DNA of 64,000 nucleotides from Kiloniella litopenaei (GTDB lineage: Bacteria; Pseudomonadota; Alphaproteobacteria; Kiloniellales; Kiloniellaceae). A program made the translations under genes and the position numbers. The stretch lies in contig NZ_LANI01000001.1 of NCBI RefSeq assembly GCF_000982415.1, forward strand, positions 62,001-126,000, in the 5' to 3' direction. The notes beneath the pieces were generated by a model. It was given only the letters and a program-made list of their open reading frames with translations, searched no databases and was not told where the DNA came from. Below are positions 1-8,691 of the stretch, piece after piece; positions within the stretch are counted from its first letter, which is position 1; each line of letters begins with the position of its first letter.

Positions 1-607
1 TCGTGGCATTTTGACTTGAGTTTTCAAAGATAAACGCACTTGAACACGGCGCTTGAAGGACGGTCATCAAATTTGGTTCAACACTTGGCGGAATAGTTGC
101 CGATGGTCCTCGTAATGGAGGGTGCGTATCGACGGGATTGCTCAATGCTATTAAATATAAAAAATCAGAAAGGTTATCAGGCTCACCAAAAGTTGAGTTG
201 TTCCAAGTCACCGTAATTGTATCGGATACATTTCCTAAAAGCACCTCTCTAACATCGATATCGAAGCGCGCATAATCAGTTATAAATGAACGTTGTTCTA
301 TAGTGCTCCTTTTTTCTGCTCGTTCCTTTTCTGATAGACCCGTTTGCTTTTCGAGAGCAGCGATGGTTAGTTTCCTAAAATTTTTATCTTTAACAATCTC
401 ATAATTAATTACTTTGCCTACAACTACAGCTTCGGCATATTTGACATCTTCCATAACCATTCTTGCGCTAATAATGCAGGCATTTACAGGACTCGAAAGA
501 TAAATAACGTACGAGCTTAAACACAATAGAACCAGACGCTTTATGTTGTTCTTATTGGTATCATTACGGCCACCAAGGACTTCATTATTTCCGATAATCT
601 TTGCCAT
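1..607 (-). CDS. Secreted hypothetical protein, 3' part outside window
   Basis: The frame is open from an ATG at 607 to the left edge with no stop (202 codons visible), so the gene is partial. Residues about 23-43 form a hydrophobic segment (KRLVLLCLSSYVIYLSSPVNA) followed by Cys44, which suits a signal peptide or lipoprotein signal with an unusually long polar N-terminus; a later start is possible. The rest is soluble with beta-rich stretches (ITVTWNN). I do not recognise the family. It is read away from ilvA, and the 300 bp between the two genes must hold both promoters. Confidence 0.6.
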   Translation of the reverse strand, partial: MAKIIGNNEVLGGRNDTNKNNIKRLVLLCLSSYVIYLSSPVNACIISARMVMEDVKYAEAVVVGKVINYEIVKDKNFRKLTIAALEKQTGLSEKERAEKRSTIEQRSFITDYARFDIDVREVLLGNVSDTITVTWNNSTFGEPDNLSDFLYLIALSNPVDTHPPLRGPSATIPPSVEPNLMTVLQAPCSSAFIFENSSQNAT

Positions 608-909
608 TGAATTCACCTTATTAGATTCAATATAGACAGTCCGCTTTTGGGCGATTGTGGGAGTACCTACATTAGAAAAAACATTATATAAAACACCCCA
701 AAATACAATCCTTAGTGTAATATTAACCTCTATAACTAATACCTTTTTCTTGACGCTAAAACACTTTGGTGATTGAGAATAATCACCGTTAAAACCCAAT
801 GCCTTCACCGAACTGCCGCGAATGCATGAGAGCTATTCGCAAATGCCCTATACAAAAACCGGCAGAGCGACTATACAAATAGCTGTTGTTCTTCAAGGGT
901 TAAGAGATA
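608..909. other. Intergenic region between divergent genes
   Basis: No gene is visible. The AT-rich stretch should hold promoters for the leftward secreted protein and rightward ilvA. A perfect 7-bp inverted repeat GGTGATT-6-AATCACC lies at 768-787, about 120 bp before ilvA. It could be a regulator site (an Lrp-type site would make sense for ilvA), but nothing in the sequence proves this. Confidence 0.4.
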
Positions 910-2187
910 ATGACTGCATTCAAGGGTTCCGTTCAGAAAGCGCGACAGAATATTTCCACTGTTTTTTCGGAAACACCGCTACAGCATAACCGCTTTCTAT
1001 CGGATAAATATGACTGTAATGTTTATCTCAAACGCGAAGATTTGACCCCGGTCCGCAGTTATAAAATCCGTGGAGCCTTTAACTTTTTCAGCAAGGCGCT
1101 TGAGAAGGGGCATGGTACGGCGAAGGATCAACAATTTGCCGAGCAGCAATTTGTATGTGCTTCGGCTGGCAATCACGCACAGGGCTTTGCCTATACCTGT
1201 AACCATTTCAAAAAGCGCGGCACGGTCTTTATGCCAACCACGACGCCGCAGCAGAAAATTCACAAGACCCGCGCCTTTGGCGGTAAGTACATTGATGTAA
1301 AGCTGGTCGGGGATATCTTTGACGAGGCATATGAAGCCGCCCACAGGTTCACTGACGAAGAAGGCGCCTTTATGGTGCCACCCTTTGACCATCCCGATAT
1401 CATCGAGGGACAGGCGACCATCGGGTTGGAAATTATGGACCAGTTGGATGGTGAGCCTCTGGATACCCTGATCATGCCAACAGGCGGCGGTGGTTTGGCG
1501 GCTGGCGTAACCCGGTATCTGAAAGAAGCATCACCAGCGACAGATTTCTGGTTTGTTGAACCCGAAGGCGCACCAAGCTTGAAGGAAAGCCTTGCCGCCG
1601 GAGAGCGGATCAAACTGGACAGCGTTGATAACTTTGTTGATGGCGCTGCCGTTGCCCTGATCGGGGAACATAACTTTGAGGCGCTCAAGGATTTTTCTGC
1701 GGATCGTGTTCTCCTGGCCCCCGAAGATCGCCTCTGCGCCACCATGATCACCATGCTTAATATCGAAGGCGTGGTGCTGGAACCCGCGGGTGCCCTGACC
1801 ATTGATATTCTGCAATCTCTCGACCCCGAAAGTATCCGGGGCAAAAACGTTGTCTGTGTGACCTCTGGCGGGAACTTTGATTTTGAACGCCTGCCCGAAG
1901 TAAAAGAGCGTGCTTTAAGACATGCTGGCCTCAAAAAATACTTCATCCTTCGCATGCCCCAACGTCCCGGCGCGTTGAAAGACTTCCTCTTCCTGCTTGG
2001 CGATGAAGATGATATTTCTCGTTTCGAATACCTGAAAAAATCCGCCCGAAACTTTGGCTCTATCCTGATCGGCATCGAAACCAAAAACCCGAAGAACTTT
2101 GATACCCTGATGGAAAAATTCCACGAAAACGGCATCAAGTTTCAGGACATCACCAACAATGAAATTCTGGCTAATTTCTTGATTTGA
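910..2187 (+). CDS. ilvA: Threonine ammonia-lyase (biosynthetic)
   Basis: PLP enzyme that deaminates L-threonine to 2-oxobutyrate, the first step of isoleucine synthesis in the cytoplasm. Visible motifs are the PLP lysine in SYKIRGA (K52), SAGNHAQG (85-92), the phosphate-binding TGGGG loop (191-195), EPAGA (291-295) and TSGGN (318-322). Residues about 340-425 form one ACT-like regulatory domain, as in the short (about 420 aa) Bacillus/Corynebacterium type rather than the two-ACT E. coli enzyme of 514 aa. Isoleucine feedback is therefore likely. It stands alone with no ilv neighbours. Confidence 0.93.
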   Translation: MTAFKGSVQKARQNISTVFSETPLQHNRFLSDKYDCNVYLKREDLTPVRSYKIRGAFNFFSKALEKGHGTAKDQQFAEQQFVCASAGNHAQGFAYTCNHFKKRGTVFMPTTTPQQKIHKTRAFGGKYIDVKLVGDIFDEAYEAAHRFTDEEGAFMVPPFDHPDIIEGQATIGLEIMDQLDGEPLDTLIMPTGGGGLAAGVTRYLKEASPATDFWFVEPEGAPSLKESLAAGERIKLDSVDNFVDGAAVALIGEHNFEALKDFSADRVLLAPEDRLCATMITMLNIEGVVLEPAGALTIDILQSLDPESIRGKNVVCVTSGGNFDFERLPEVKERALRHAGLKKYFILRMPQRPGALKDFLFLLGDEDDISRFEYLKKSARNFGSILIGIETKNPKNFDTLMEKFHENGIKFQDITNNEILANFLI

Positions 2188-2242
2188 TTTATTAAAAAAT
2201 AACCTTGTCTTAGTAGTAAGTAAAAAAACAGGAATTACATTC

Positions 2243-2971
2243 TTAAGACCACAAGCCCAATACGATCAAGTACCCCCCGACTAAAGTCGTTACGAACTTA
2301 AAGGCAGTTTGGAAAAATTTTTCTGGCATTTTTCGGACAAATACAACACCTACTGAAGTACCAAGAATCCCACATAACCCGAAAATTATAAGAATAGAAA
2401 TGTACTTTAGGGGTAAAAATGCCAGCAGGGAAAAACCAATAACCTTAGTAAAATGTTGAAATGACATACACGCAGCATCGGTTCCCAAAATGGCTTCCCT
2501 ATGTCCTCTTGATGCTGCTATATACGTAAAAACAGCGGGCCCTGTTGCTCCCACAAAAACGGTCAAAGCACCTGTAACTAATCCAATAATAATATCCAGA
2601 TAAGATACAGCTTTGCCCCCAATAAAGTCCTTATAAGGAATATAATTATTAAAGAGAACAAAGCTGCCGATAACGACTAGTAAAATACCTTCGTCAATCT
2701 GAAAAAAAACAGCAATAGAAACGCTGGTGCCGATAATAGAACCAAGACAAAAGCGAAGAACAAAAAACCAATCAACCGACGATCTAAACTGATAAAACCG
2801 TGTCAGACTAGATGTGCCCGAAATAACAGCATGTACAGGTATAGAGAGTTGCGGAGGCAATAAAGATGCAACCAAAGCCAGTTGAATGCCGCCCGTTGGT
2901 CCAATAGCCGCATTAAAGGATGAGACAAGGAAAGTTCCTACTGCAATGATAACAATGACATGAATTTCCAC
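2243..2971 (-). CDS. TSUP/TauE-SafE family membrane transporter
   Basis: 242 aa with about seven or eight hydrophobic segments and the repeated small-residue pattern typical of the TSUP family (NAAIGPTGG near the N-terminus, VGATGP in the second half). Family members export or import sulfite, sulfoacetate or other organic anions across the inner membrane. It is the last gene of the leftward run that begins with tctC and lies 17 bp after the beta-propeller gene, so it may move the same compound or a by-product of its breakdown. The substrate cannot be read from sequence. Confidence 0.8.
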   Translation of the reverse strand: MEIHVIVIIAVGTFLVSSFNAAIGPTGGIQLALVASLLPPQLSIPVHAVISGTSSLTRFYQFRSSVDWFFVLRFCLGSIIGTSVSIAVFFQIDEGILLVVIGSFVLFNNYIPYKDFIGGKAVSYLDIIIGLVTGALTVFVGATGPAVFTYIAASRGHREAILGTDAACMSFQHFTKVIGFSLLAFLPLKYISILIIFGLCGILGTSVGVVFVRKMPEKFFQTAFKFVTTLVGGYLIVLGLWS

Positions 2972-2988
2972 CTCTCACCCCTCAATAC

Positions 2989-4269
2989 CTAGCTATTCAC
3001 CAGCTCTGAGACATCAATAATATAACGTTGGCGAGAGCCTTCATGAACAGAATCTATACAAACCTGCTGACAATCGGGGCTCCACCTTGGATGGAGATCG
3101 CAACGATTGTGTTTGCCAAGATCTGGTGGCGTATAAAAACTGCCAATATTATAGCGTTGATTATTCTCAACATCATACAAGATTAAGAAACGTTCATTCG
3201 TTACATCGTCAGGATATGTATCCGACAACAACCAACGACCATCTTTAGAAAATGTCATATGCCCATTTTCTGTCAGCTGCTCTTTGCCAATGACCTTAAC
3301 TTGATTGGTTTTATCATCATAAAGGTGATAATGGATATTTCCCTTATGTGGGCCCCATACAATTACTGTATCGTCGTCTTTCCAAACAGGATGAGAAATT
3401 TGATATTCCGATTTTTCATAATCAAAAGTTCCCAAAGCATCAGGGTCAAAATCTTTTGCCAATTGTGGAATTGGGTGATCTGTACATTCCAATAATCGCA
3501 GATCGCTACCATCTTCATTGATGGTAAACAGTCGATGTAAAAAACAGAACTCATCTTCAACACGCTCTGTCCAGCGATGGATAAATAAAAACCGTGAAGA
3601 ATTTGGACAAATTTCCAAATGTGTAACCCAATGAATTGCTTTATCCATAGAAGGTACATGACGGTAATTGAACAGGTCCTTTAAGCTAAGGATCAGCTTA
3701 TAGCAACCTGTTTCAATATCCATACGCCAGATACCATCGTTTTCTGGTGCCAAAGGCAATTCAGGTTCCTGATGTGTTGCATTATAACCAATTGTACGAT
3801 GTGTTTCTTGAAAGCGTGAATAATCAACAGATAATGCGTACTCACTATTAGGAGCCACAACATAAATAGGCAAAGGCAACTTTTTTTCTATACCAGTTTC
3901 CACATTATAAATAGTGGAACAAAAATCAGGGTAAACAGTCTCTTCACCGTCTTCGTTGCGTGTATTATAAATAATACTATGACCTTTATAGCCCTCTAAC
4001 CATTGCAACTGACACCCCATTTGCCAATTCCATGTCGTAGTGGAACCAATAGGAATGTATTTATCACCGTCTTCCAAGTCAAAATACCCAACCTTTGCAA
4101 CCTCTTTGCCAGTTAAATTCTGAGTCATCATCTGTACTTGGTTTGATAAAAAATATCTGCCAGTACGGTCCCATACATTTTTGTTATAATACCCAAAGAA
4201 ATGATGTAGCTCCCCCTCTCCTACACGGCGAATAGGGCAGAAATGTTGAATGGCACTAACGTTGCTCAT
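2989..4269 (-). CDS. Beta-propeller protein, oligogalacturonide-lyase-like
   Basis: 426 aa from the ATG at 4269. A longer frame to 4308 exists, but the ATG is preceded by a GAAAG stretch at suitable spacing. WD40/TolB-like blades recur (FSKDGRWLLSDTYP, HPRWSPDCQQVCID). No signal peptide is seen, so it should be cytoplasmic. The blade pattern and conserved histidines (HLEICPNSSRFLFIHRW, ENGHMTFS, CDLHPRWSP) recall the PL22 oligogalacturonide lyase group, which works on uronides inside the cell. Its place in a TTT uptake operon supports an enzyme acting on the imported acid. This is inference; a non-enzymatic propeller is also possible. Confidence 0.5.
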   Translation of the reverse strand: MSNVSAIQHFCPIRRVGEGELHHFFGYYNKNVWDRTGRYFLSNQVQMMTQNLTGKEVAKVGYFDLEDGDKYIPIGSTTTWNWQMGCQLQWLEGYKGHSIIYNTRNEDGEETVYPDFCSTIYNVETGIEKKLPLPIYVVAPNSEYALSVDYSRFQETHRTIGYNATHQEPELPLAPENDGIWRMDIETGCYKLILSLKDLFNYRHVPSMDKAIHWVTHLEICPNSSRFLFIHRWTERVEDEFCFLHRLFTINEDGSDLRLLECTDHPIPQLAKDFDPDALGTFDYEKSEYQISHPVWKDDDTVIVWGPHKGNIHYHLYDDKTNQVKVIGKEQLTENGHMTFSKDGRWLLSDTYPDDVTNERFLILYDVENNQRYNIGSFYTPPDLGKHNRCDLHPRWSPDCQQVCIDSVHEGSRQRYIIDVSELVNS

Positions 4270-4343
4270 GAATAATCTTTCACTTTTCTTATGACAAAAA
4301 ATATACACCTGCCAAATTCATGACAGGCGTATACTCAAATGGA

Positions 4344-4724
4344 TTATTTGAAGCTTACAACCTCTTGGGCTAAAGGCGTAAAATCACTATCTGTCGCGAT
4401 CAGGGTATAGTCACCCGCAGCAACTAATTTCTTTTTGACAAAACGGCCATAAGACCACGTCGTGACCCAATTACCTTCGTAGTCAGCTTTCGGCGCAGGG
4501 TCGACGGCATAAGTGATGTCACTTTCTACACCGTCTATTGTCCTAAAGACCAATGTCACATCTGAATTTGGAACAAATCCACTACCAGATAATTCAACTG
4601 TTCCCTTTTTATCAAGCGCCAGTGGTCCTTTGAAATTGATTTCAGGATCTGGGGTTGAAGTGGTTCCACAAGCACTAACCAATAAAGTACAGGCGAGAAC
4701 ACAAGCTGCAAAAAGTGATTTCAT
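4344..4724 (-). CDS. Small lipoprotein
   Basis: 126 aa with a clear lipobox LVSAC (Cys19), so a lipid-anchored periplasmic or outer-membrane protein. The mature part reads like one Ig/bacterial-surface beta-sandwich (GPLALDKKGTVELSGSGFVPNSDV; PAGDYTLIATDS-like end). It lies between tctA (29 bp) and the propeller gene on the same strand and is probably co-transcribed. Role unknown; it may help capture the transporter substrate. Confidence 0.7.
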   Translation of the reverse strand: MKSLFAACVLACTLLVSACGTTSTPDPEINFKGPLALDKKGTVELSGSGFVPNSDVTLVFRTIDGVESDITYAVDPAPKADYEGNWVTTWSYGRFVKKKLVAAGDYTLIATDSDFTPLAQEVVSFK

Positions 4725-4753
4725 AATTTTCCTCTCTGTCCATAAAGACGTTA

Positions 4754-6259
4754 TTAATCCTCAAGAATTTTAGATTTTTTGCGATGCTGTACGATGCCTT
4801 GATATAAGGCATAAAAACAAAGCAGCAGAATTACAAAAGAGATAGGACGCGTTACCAATTGAGTGGCAAAAGCAAAGACATCACCATGAACCAGCGCTAA
4901 GGATCTGGCTAATTCGCCTTCGGCCAATGTTCCCAATACCAAACCAAGTACGAGGGGAGCCCTGGGCACATTAAAGAGCTGAAAGATAAACCCAACGGCG
5001 CCGACAAAAAGCATAATCGCGATATCTTCAATCGAGCTACGAATAGAGTAAGCCCCCACGACTGCCAAAGTCATAATTATTGGCGCGAGAATTGGTCTCG
5101 GCACCTGAATGATGCGCACGCAGTATTTCGCAATAAATAATCCGATGGGCACGAACAAAAGGTTGGCAACAAACAAGCTGAGAATAAAACCATAGGTGAT
5201 TTCAGCGTTCAGGGTAAAAAGTTCAGCACCAGGGCGTAAACCATGTATCATGATTCCCCCCAACAAAACCGCAGTCACTGGATTTCCCGGTATTCCAAGT
5301 GTGAGCAACGGAATCAATGTCCCCCCGGTTACAGCATTATTAGCTGTTTCACATGCTATAACGCCCTCAGGTGAACCATTACCAAACTCTTTTGGTTTCT
5401 TGGATATACGTTTAGCAGCATCATAGGACAAAAAGCCTCCGACACTGCACCCCACACCAGGTATAATCCCAACCACTATTCCGATTAAGCTAGAACGGAG
5501 TAGATTTATTTTCTGGCTTAGAACTTCTGGTAAAAATGTGAACGGATTGGAAGCGTCAGTATTGATAAGCGGGCGTTCAGACTGATTACGTTTAGTAACC
5601 ATATCAATTACTTCAGGAATTGAATACAGTCCAATTAACGATACAACTAGAGGAATCCCATCATATAAAGAAGGTAATCCTAAGGTATAGCGCATCTCCC
5701 CTGTCAAAGGGTGATTACCGATAGTGCTCAGGATCAGACCAATTGCGCCAGCAATTAAGCCCTTTTCCATAGCGCCGGCGGATAAAGATGCAATAACTGT
5801 AATACCAAATACAGCAAGCAAGAAATATTCGGGAGAACCGAACATTAAAGAAAATTCTGCTAAGGGTGGGGCGATAAAAAGAAGAGCAACGACACTAATT
5901 AATCCACCAATACAAGACCCAAAAGTTGCCAAAGAAATTGCCCGTGTTGACTGTCCCCTCTTTGACATAGGATGCCCATCAAGCAACGTCGCGACCGCCG
6001 CCGAAGTACCAGGGATATTTAGTAGAATTGCACTAATTGAACCACTGTAAGTAGAAGAAAGATAAATCCCCCCCAGCATAGCCAATCCGACTTGTGGCGG
6101 CATTGAAAATGTTATCGGAATAAGCAATGCAACGCCCATCGTACTACTTAATCCCGGCAGAACCCCAATCATCACGCCACCGAGTACACCTGCGGCAATT
6201 GCAGCCAACATCGTTACGTCCGAGAGTGCTGATAATCCAAGCAAAATATTATCAAACAT
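4754..6259 (-). CDS. tctA: TTT transporter large membrane subunit TctA
   Basis: 501 aa, about 12 membrane segments, with the DUF112/TctA family pattern GVLPGLSSTMGVALLIPITF near the N-terminus and its repeat GIIPGVGCSVGGFLSYD after residue 250. It forms the translocation pore of a secondary carrier that uses the periplasmic binding protein TctC. It follows tctB by 11 bp. Known TTT systems carry citrate, tartrate, other carboxylates or aromatic acids; this substrate is unknown. Confidence 0.93.
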   Translation of the reverse strand: MFDNILLGLSALSDVTMLAAIAAGVLGGVMIGVLPGLSSTMGVALLIPITFSMPPQVGLAMLGGIYLSSTYSGSISAILLNIPGTSAAVATLLDGHPMSKRGQSTRAISLATFGSCIGGLISVVALLFIAPPLAEFSLMFGSPEYFLLAVFGITVIASLSAGAMEKGLIAGAIGLILSTIGNHPLTGEMRYTLGLPSLYDGIPLVVSLIGLYSIPEVIDMVTKRNQSERPLINTDASNPFTFLPEVLSQKINLLRSSLIGIVVGIIPGVGCSVGGFLSYDAAKRISKKPKEFGNGSPEGVIACETANNAVTGGTLIPLLTLGIPGNPVTAVLLGGIMIHGLRPGAELFTLNAEITYGFILSLFVANLLFVPIGLFIAKYCVRIIQVPRPILAPIIMTLAVVGAYSIRSSIEDIAIMLFVGAVGFIFQLFNVPRAPLVLGLVLGTLAEGELARSLALVHGDVFAFATQLVTRPISFVILLLCFYALYQGIVQHRKKSKILED

Positions 6260-6270
6260 AACCTTCGCCC

Positions 6271-6717
6271 TTATTGCAAAAAGAGACTTTCAGGACGACT
6301 TACCGCCAAGAATTCAAAGAAAACACCGTAAAGAAGTGCTGTTACGCCGAGGCTAACACCACATATAATCAATAGATTTCGATACCCGAGATAAAAGATA
6401 AATCCGGCAATAAAAATTATTGTTGAAAGTTCAAAGTTGATAATTTGGATACCAACGGCATAGAGCGCAATGCCCGTAAAGACACTAAGACCAGCTAGAG
6501 TTTGGTCTTTTATCCCGTCAACCACAGCGCTTTCGTCCTTACCTGAAGCTGACTTAAGGCGGACTAAAAGAAGCAATGCTACCGCAGCAATGAATGCCGA
6601 AAGGAGACGTGGAAAATATGACGATTCATAAGAATACTGAAAAGCCACAATCCCACTGGTGATAGCAAAAACTATCATCAATAAAGAAAACAATTTATCC
6701 ATAAAGTCTTGGCGCAT
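6271..6717 (-). CDS. tctB: TTT transporter small membrane subunit TctB
   Basis: About 148 aa with four hydrophobic segments, matching the poorly conserved TctB family. The ATG at 6717 is preferred over a GTG at 6720 because AAGGAG lies six bases before it. It sits between tctC and tctA, the standard TTT order, so the assignment rests on both topology and context. Confidence 0.85.
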   Translation of the reverse strand: MRQDFMDKLFSLLMIVFAITSGIVAFQYSYESSYFPRLLSAFIAAVALLLLVRLKSASGKDESAVVDGIKDQTLAGLSVFTGIALYAVGIQIINFELSTIIFIAGFIFYLGYRNLLIICGVSLGVTALLYGVFFEFLAVSRPESLFLQ

Positions 6718-6743
6718 CACGTACTCCTTTCAGGCTTTCTCTA

Positions 6744-7721
6744 CTATTTTAATAATGAAATATAGCTCTCGACAGATTCAGCAGCCGTTTTGAGATAGGC
6801 ATCAAAATCTTTTGCATTCATATAATGTAGCGGTAAGCCCATTTTATCTGCATGCGCTATGAATTCAGGATCTTTCATCACTTTTGCAAATGCAGCTTCA
6901 ATGATTTTTTTACGGGCAGGATCCATCCCCTTAGGAACAGCAACACCACGCATTGAAGCACCTATTGACGGCACATCAACACCAGACGCTTCTTTAATGG
7001 TTGGTACATCGGGAAGGTATTTATACCGCGCATCAGCAAAGACAGCTAAGGCACGTAGCCGACCATTCTGTATGTGGCTTGTGGCAGAACTCGCTGATGG
7101 GACAGAAGCAACAACCTGATCACCTAACGTTGCCGTAATCGCAGGTCCAGAGCCGTTGAATGAAACAAAATTCACATCGATCCCCAGTTTGTCCTCAGCA
7201 ACAACAACTTGCAACTGGTTGTTAGATTGAGGCCCATCACCACCAACATTAACATTACCAGGGTTCTTTTTTACCGCATCCATAAACTCTTCAAATGTTT
7301 GATAAGGACTATCGGCCTTGACCGTCAGGACAACAGGGTCCAGTTGAATATTTGCGATAGCCTCATAATCTGACATCTCATACGGCACATTATCTCGCAA
7401 CATTTTGACCATAAAAATCGACGGAATATTAATAAATCCAATTTTGTAGCCGTCATTCTTAGCGTTCGCTAATGCCGTAAAGCCAATTTGACCACCTGCG
7501 CCAGGTTTGTTTTGGATAATAAGCCTTTGTCCCAAGTGAGGTTGAACATATTTAGCAATTACGCGTGCTGCGGTATCAGTCCCACCACCGGGTGAATAAG
7601 CGACAATCATTGCCAAAGGCTTTTTCGGAAAATCATCCGCTTTTAGTTCAAAAGTCGGGAGTATTGTTGATACAGCCGCCAAAGCAAAGGCTAAGGCGAC
7701 AACTTTGATTCTACCATTCAT
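6744..7721 (-). CDS. tctC: TTT periplasmic substrate-binding protein TctC
   Basis: 325 aa with a signal peptide (KVVALAFALAAVSTILPTF, cleavage near residue 27) and the Bug/TctC signature: YPPKP-like start (FPKKPLAMIVAYSPGGGTDTAAR), NKPGAGGQIG, and a C-terminal MGLPLHY segment. It binds a carboxylate in the periplasm and delivers it to TctAB. AGGAGG lies about ten bases before the ATG. It is the first gene of the operon and is transcribed from the 159-bp region shared with the divergent GntR regulator. Confidence 0.92.
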   Translation of the reverse strand: MNGRIKVVALAFALAAVSTILPTFELKADDFPKKPLAMIVAYSPGGGTDTAARVIAKYVQPHLGQRLIIQNKPGAGGQIGFTALANAKNDGYKIGFINIPSIFMVKMLRDNVPYEMSDYEAIANIQLDPVVLTVKADSPYQTFEEFMDAVKKNPGNVNVGGDGPQSNNQLQVVVAEDKLGIDVNFVSFNGSGPAITATLGDQVVASVPSASSATSHIQNGRLRALAVFADARYKYLPDVPTIKEASGVDVPSIGASMRGVAVPKGMDPARKKIIEAAFAKVMKDPEFIAHADKMGLPLHYMNAKDFDAYLKTAAESVESYISLLK

Positions 7722-7774
7722 TGGAAAGGAACCTCCTGCTAAATTTTAACGGCCCTTTTTAGGGGAGCTTAATT

Positions 7775-7804
7775 ATGTACTTAATTGTATACATTTTAGT
7801 ACAT
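7775..7804. promoter_or_regulatory. Palindromic operator between tctC and GntR gene
   Basis: A nearly symmetric 30-bp element: outer arms ATGTAC (7775-7780) and GTACAT (7799-7804) lie exactly around a central GTATAC (7787-7792). FCD-type GntR regulators often bind TNGTNNNACNA-like sites, and the centre ATTGTATACAT fits. It is placed to control both tctC and the regulator. Confidence 0.6.
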
Positions 7805-7880
7805 ATGAGTCAACATATTGCAAAATAAGTTCATCTAGCGTAACTTCCATTTTTGAAAACAATAAGTTAACGTAACTATT

Positions 7881-8564
7881 ATGAACGATAAAAATAACAA
7901 AATTGAAGAGAGCAAAAATGCTCAACCCTCACTGGGTGAATATGTTTACCAAGAAGTACTTCAGGCCATTCGCGACGGACAATACCATCCCGGAGAGCGT
8001 ATCCGAGAATCAGAATTTACAAAGTCTTTAAATGTTAGCCGAACACCTGTTCGTGAGGCTTTTCGTAGATTACAGTCCGAAGGGCGCTTGACGTTTGAAC
8101 CTCAAAGAGGCGCCATCGTTGCAGAACTAAACCCGCAAGAAGTTGCCGAATTATATGCCCTACGCGAAGAACTAGAAGGTATCGCGGCACGCTTCGCCGC
8201 TCAGCATGCCTCAGATATGGAAATAGCGAATATGGAGTATATCTTGGAAAAGGGTCGAGAGGCAAAAGACCCCAGAGATTTAAATCAAATCAACTGGGAA
8301 CTTCATCATGCAATCTATAATGCGGCTCATAATCGCTTTTTAATTAAAGCTTTTGAAGCAATTTCTGACTCGATGGCTCTTCTGCGTGGAGTGAAATATC
8401 TTCCTTCAGACAGACCAAATCCACTTTATGAAGAACACCAACGCATAATTGAAGAAATAAAAAATCGCAACCCAGAAGCGGCTGAAAAAGCAGCTCAACA
8501 ACATATAAAGCGCGCTTTTCAAATCCATTTAGAAACATCGTTTCAAAACAGAACGGCCAAATAA
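7881..8564 (+). CDS. GntR-family regulator, FCD subfamily
   Basis: 227 aa. The N-terminal winged helix-turn-helix (residues about 20-80) holds the GntR signature GERIRESEFTKSLNVSRTPVREAF; the C-terminal part is an all-helical FCD ligand domain (ELYALREELEG, then INWELHHAIYNAAHN with metal-type histidines). It is divergent from the tct operon and most likely represses it until the transported acid or a derivative binds. No strong ribosome site precedes the ATG. Confidence 0.88.
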   Translation: MNDKNNKIEESKNAQPSLGEYVYQEVLQAIRDGQYHPGERIRESEFTKSLNVSRTPVREAFRRLQSEGRLTFEPQRGAIVAELNPQEVAELYALREELEGIAARFAAQHASDMEIANMEYILEKGREAKDPRDLNQINWELHHAIYNAAHNRFLIKAFEAISDSMALLRGVKYLPSDRPNPLYEEHQRIIEEIKNRNPEAAEKAAQQHIKRAFQIHLETSFQNRTAK

Positions 8565-8691
8565 GAGGAGTTAACTCTGCTCTCTACAAAAAATAATTAA
8601 AAAAAAATGGAATAAAAAGAAATCCGGGCTGTAGTCCTAGTAACTTTCGAATTTGTTTGCTTGTCAGACAACGATTTTACGGGAAAAAGCT

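Noticed and set aside
1260-2138. Long leftward frame inside ilvA
   Set aside because: Antisense shadow of a clear ilvA with no domain features.
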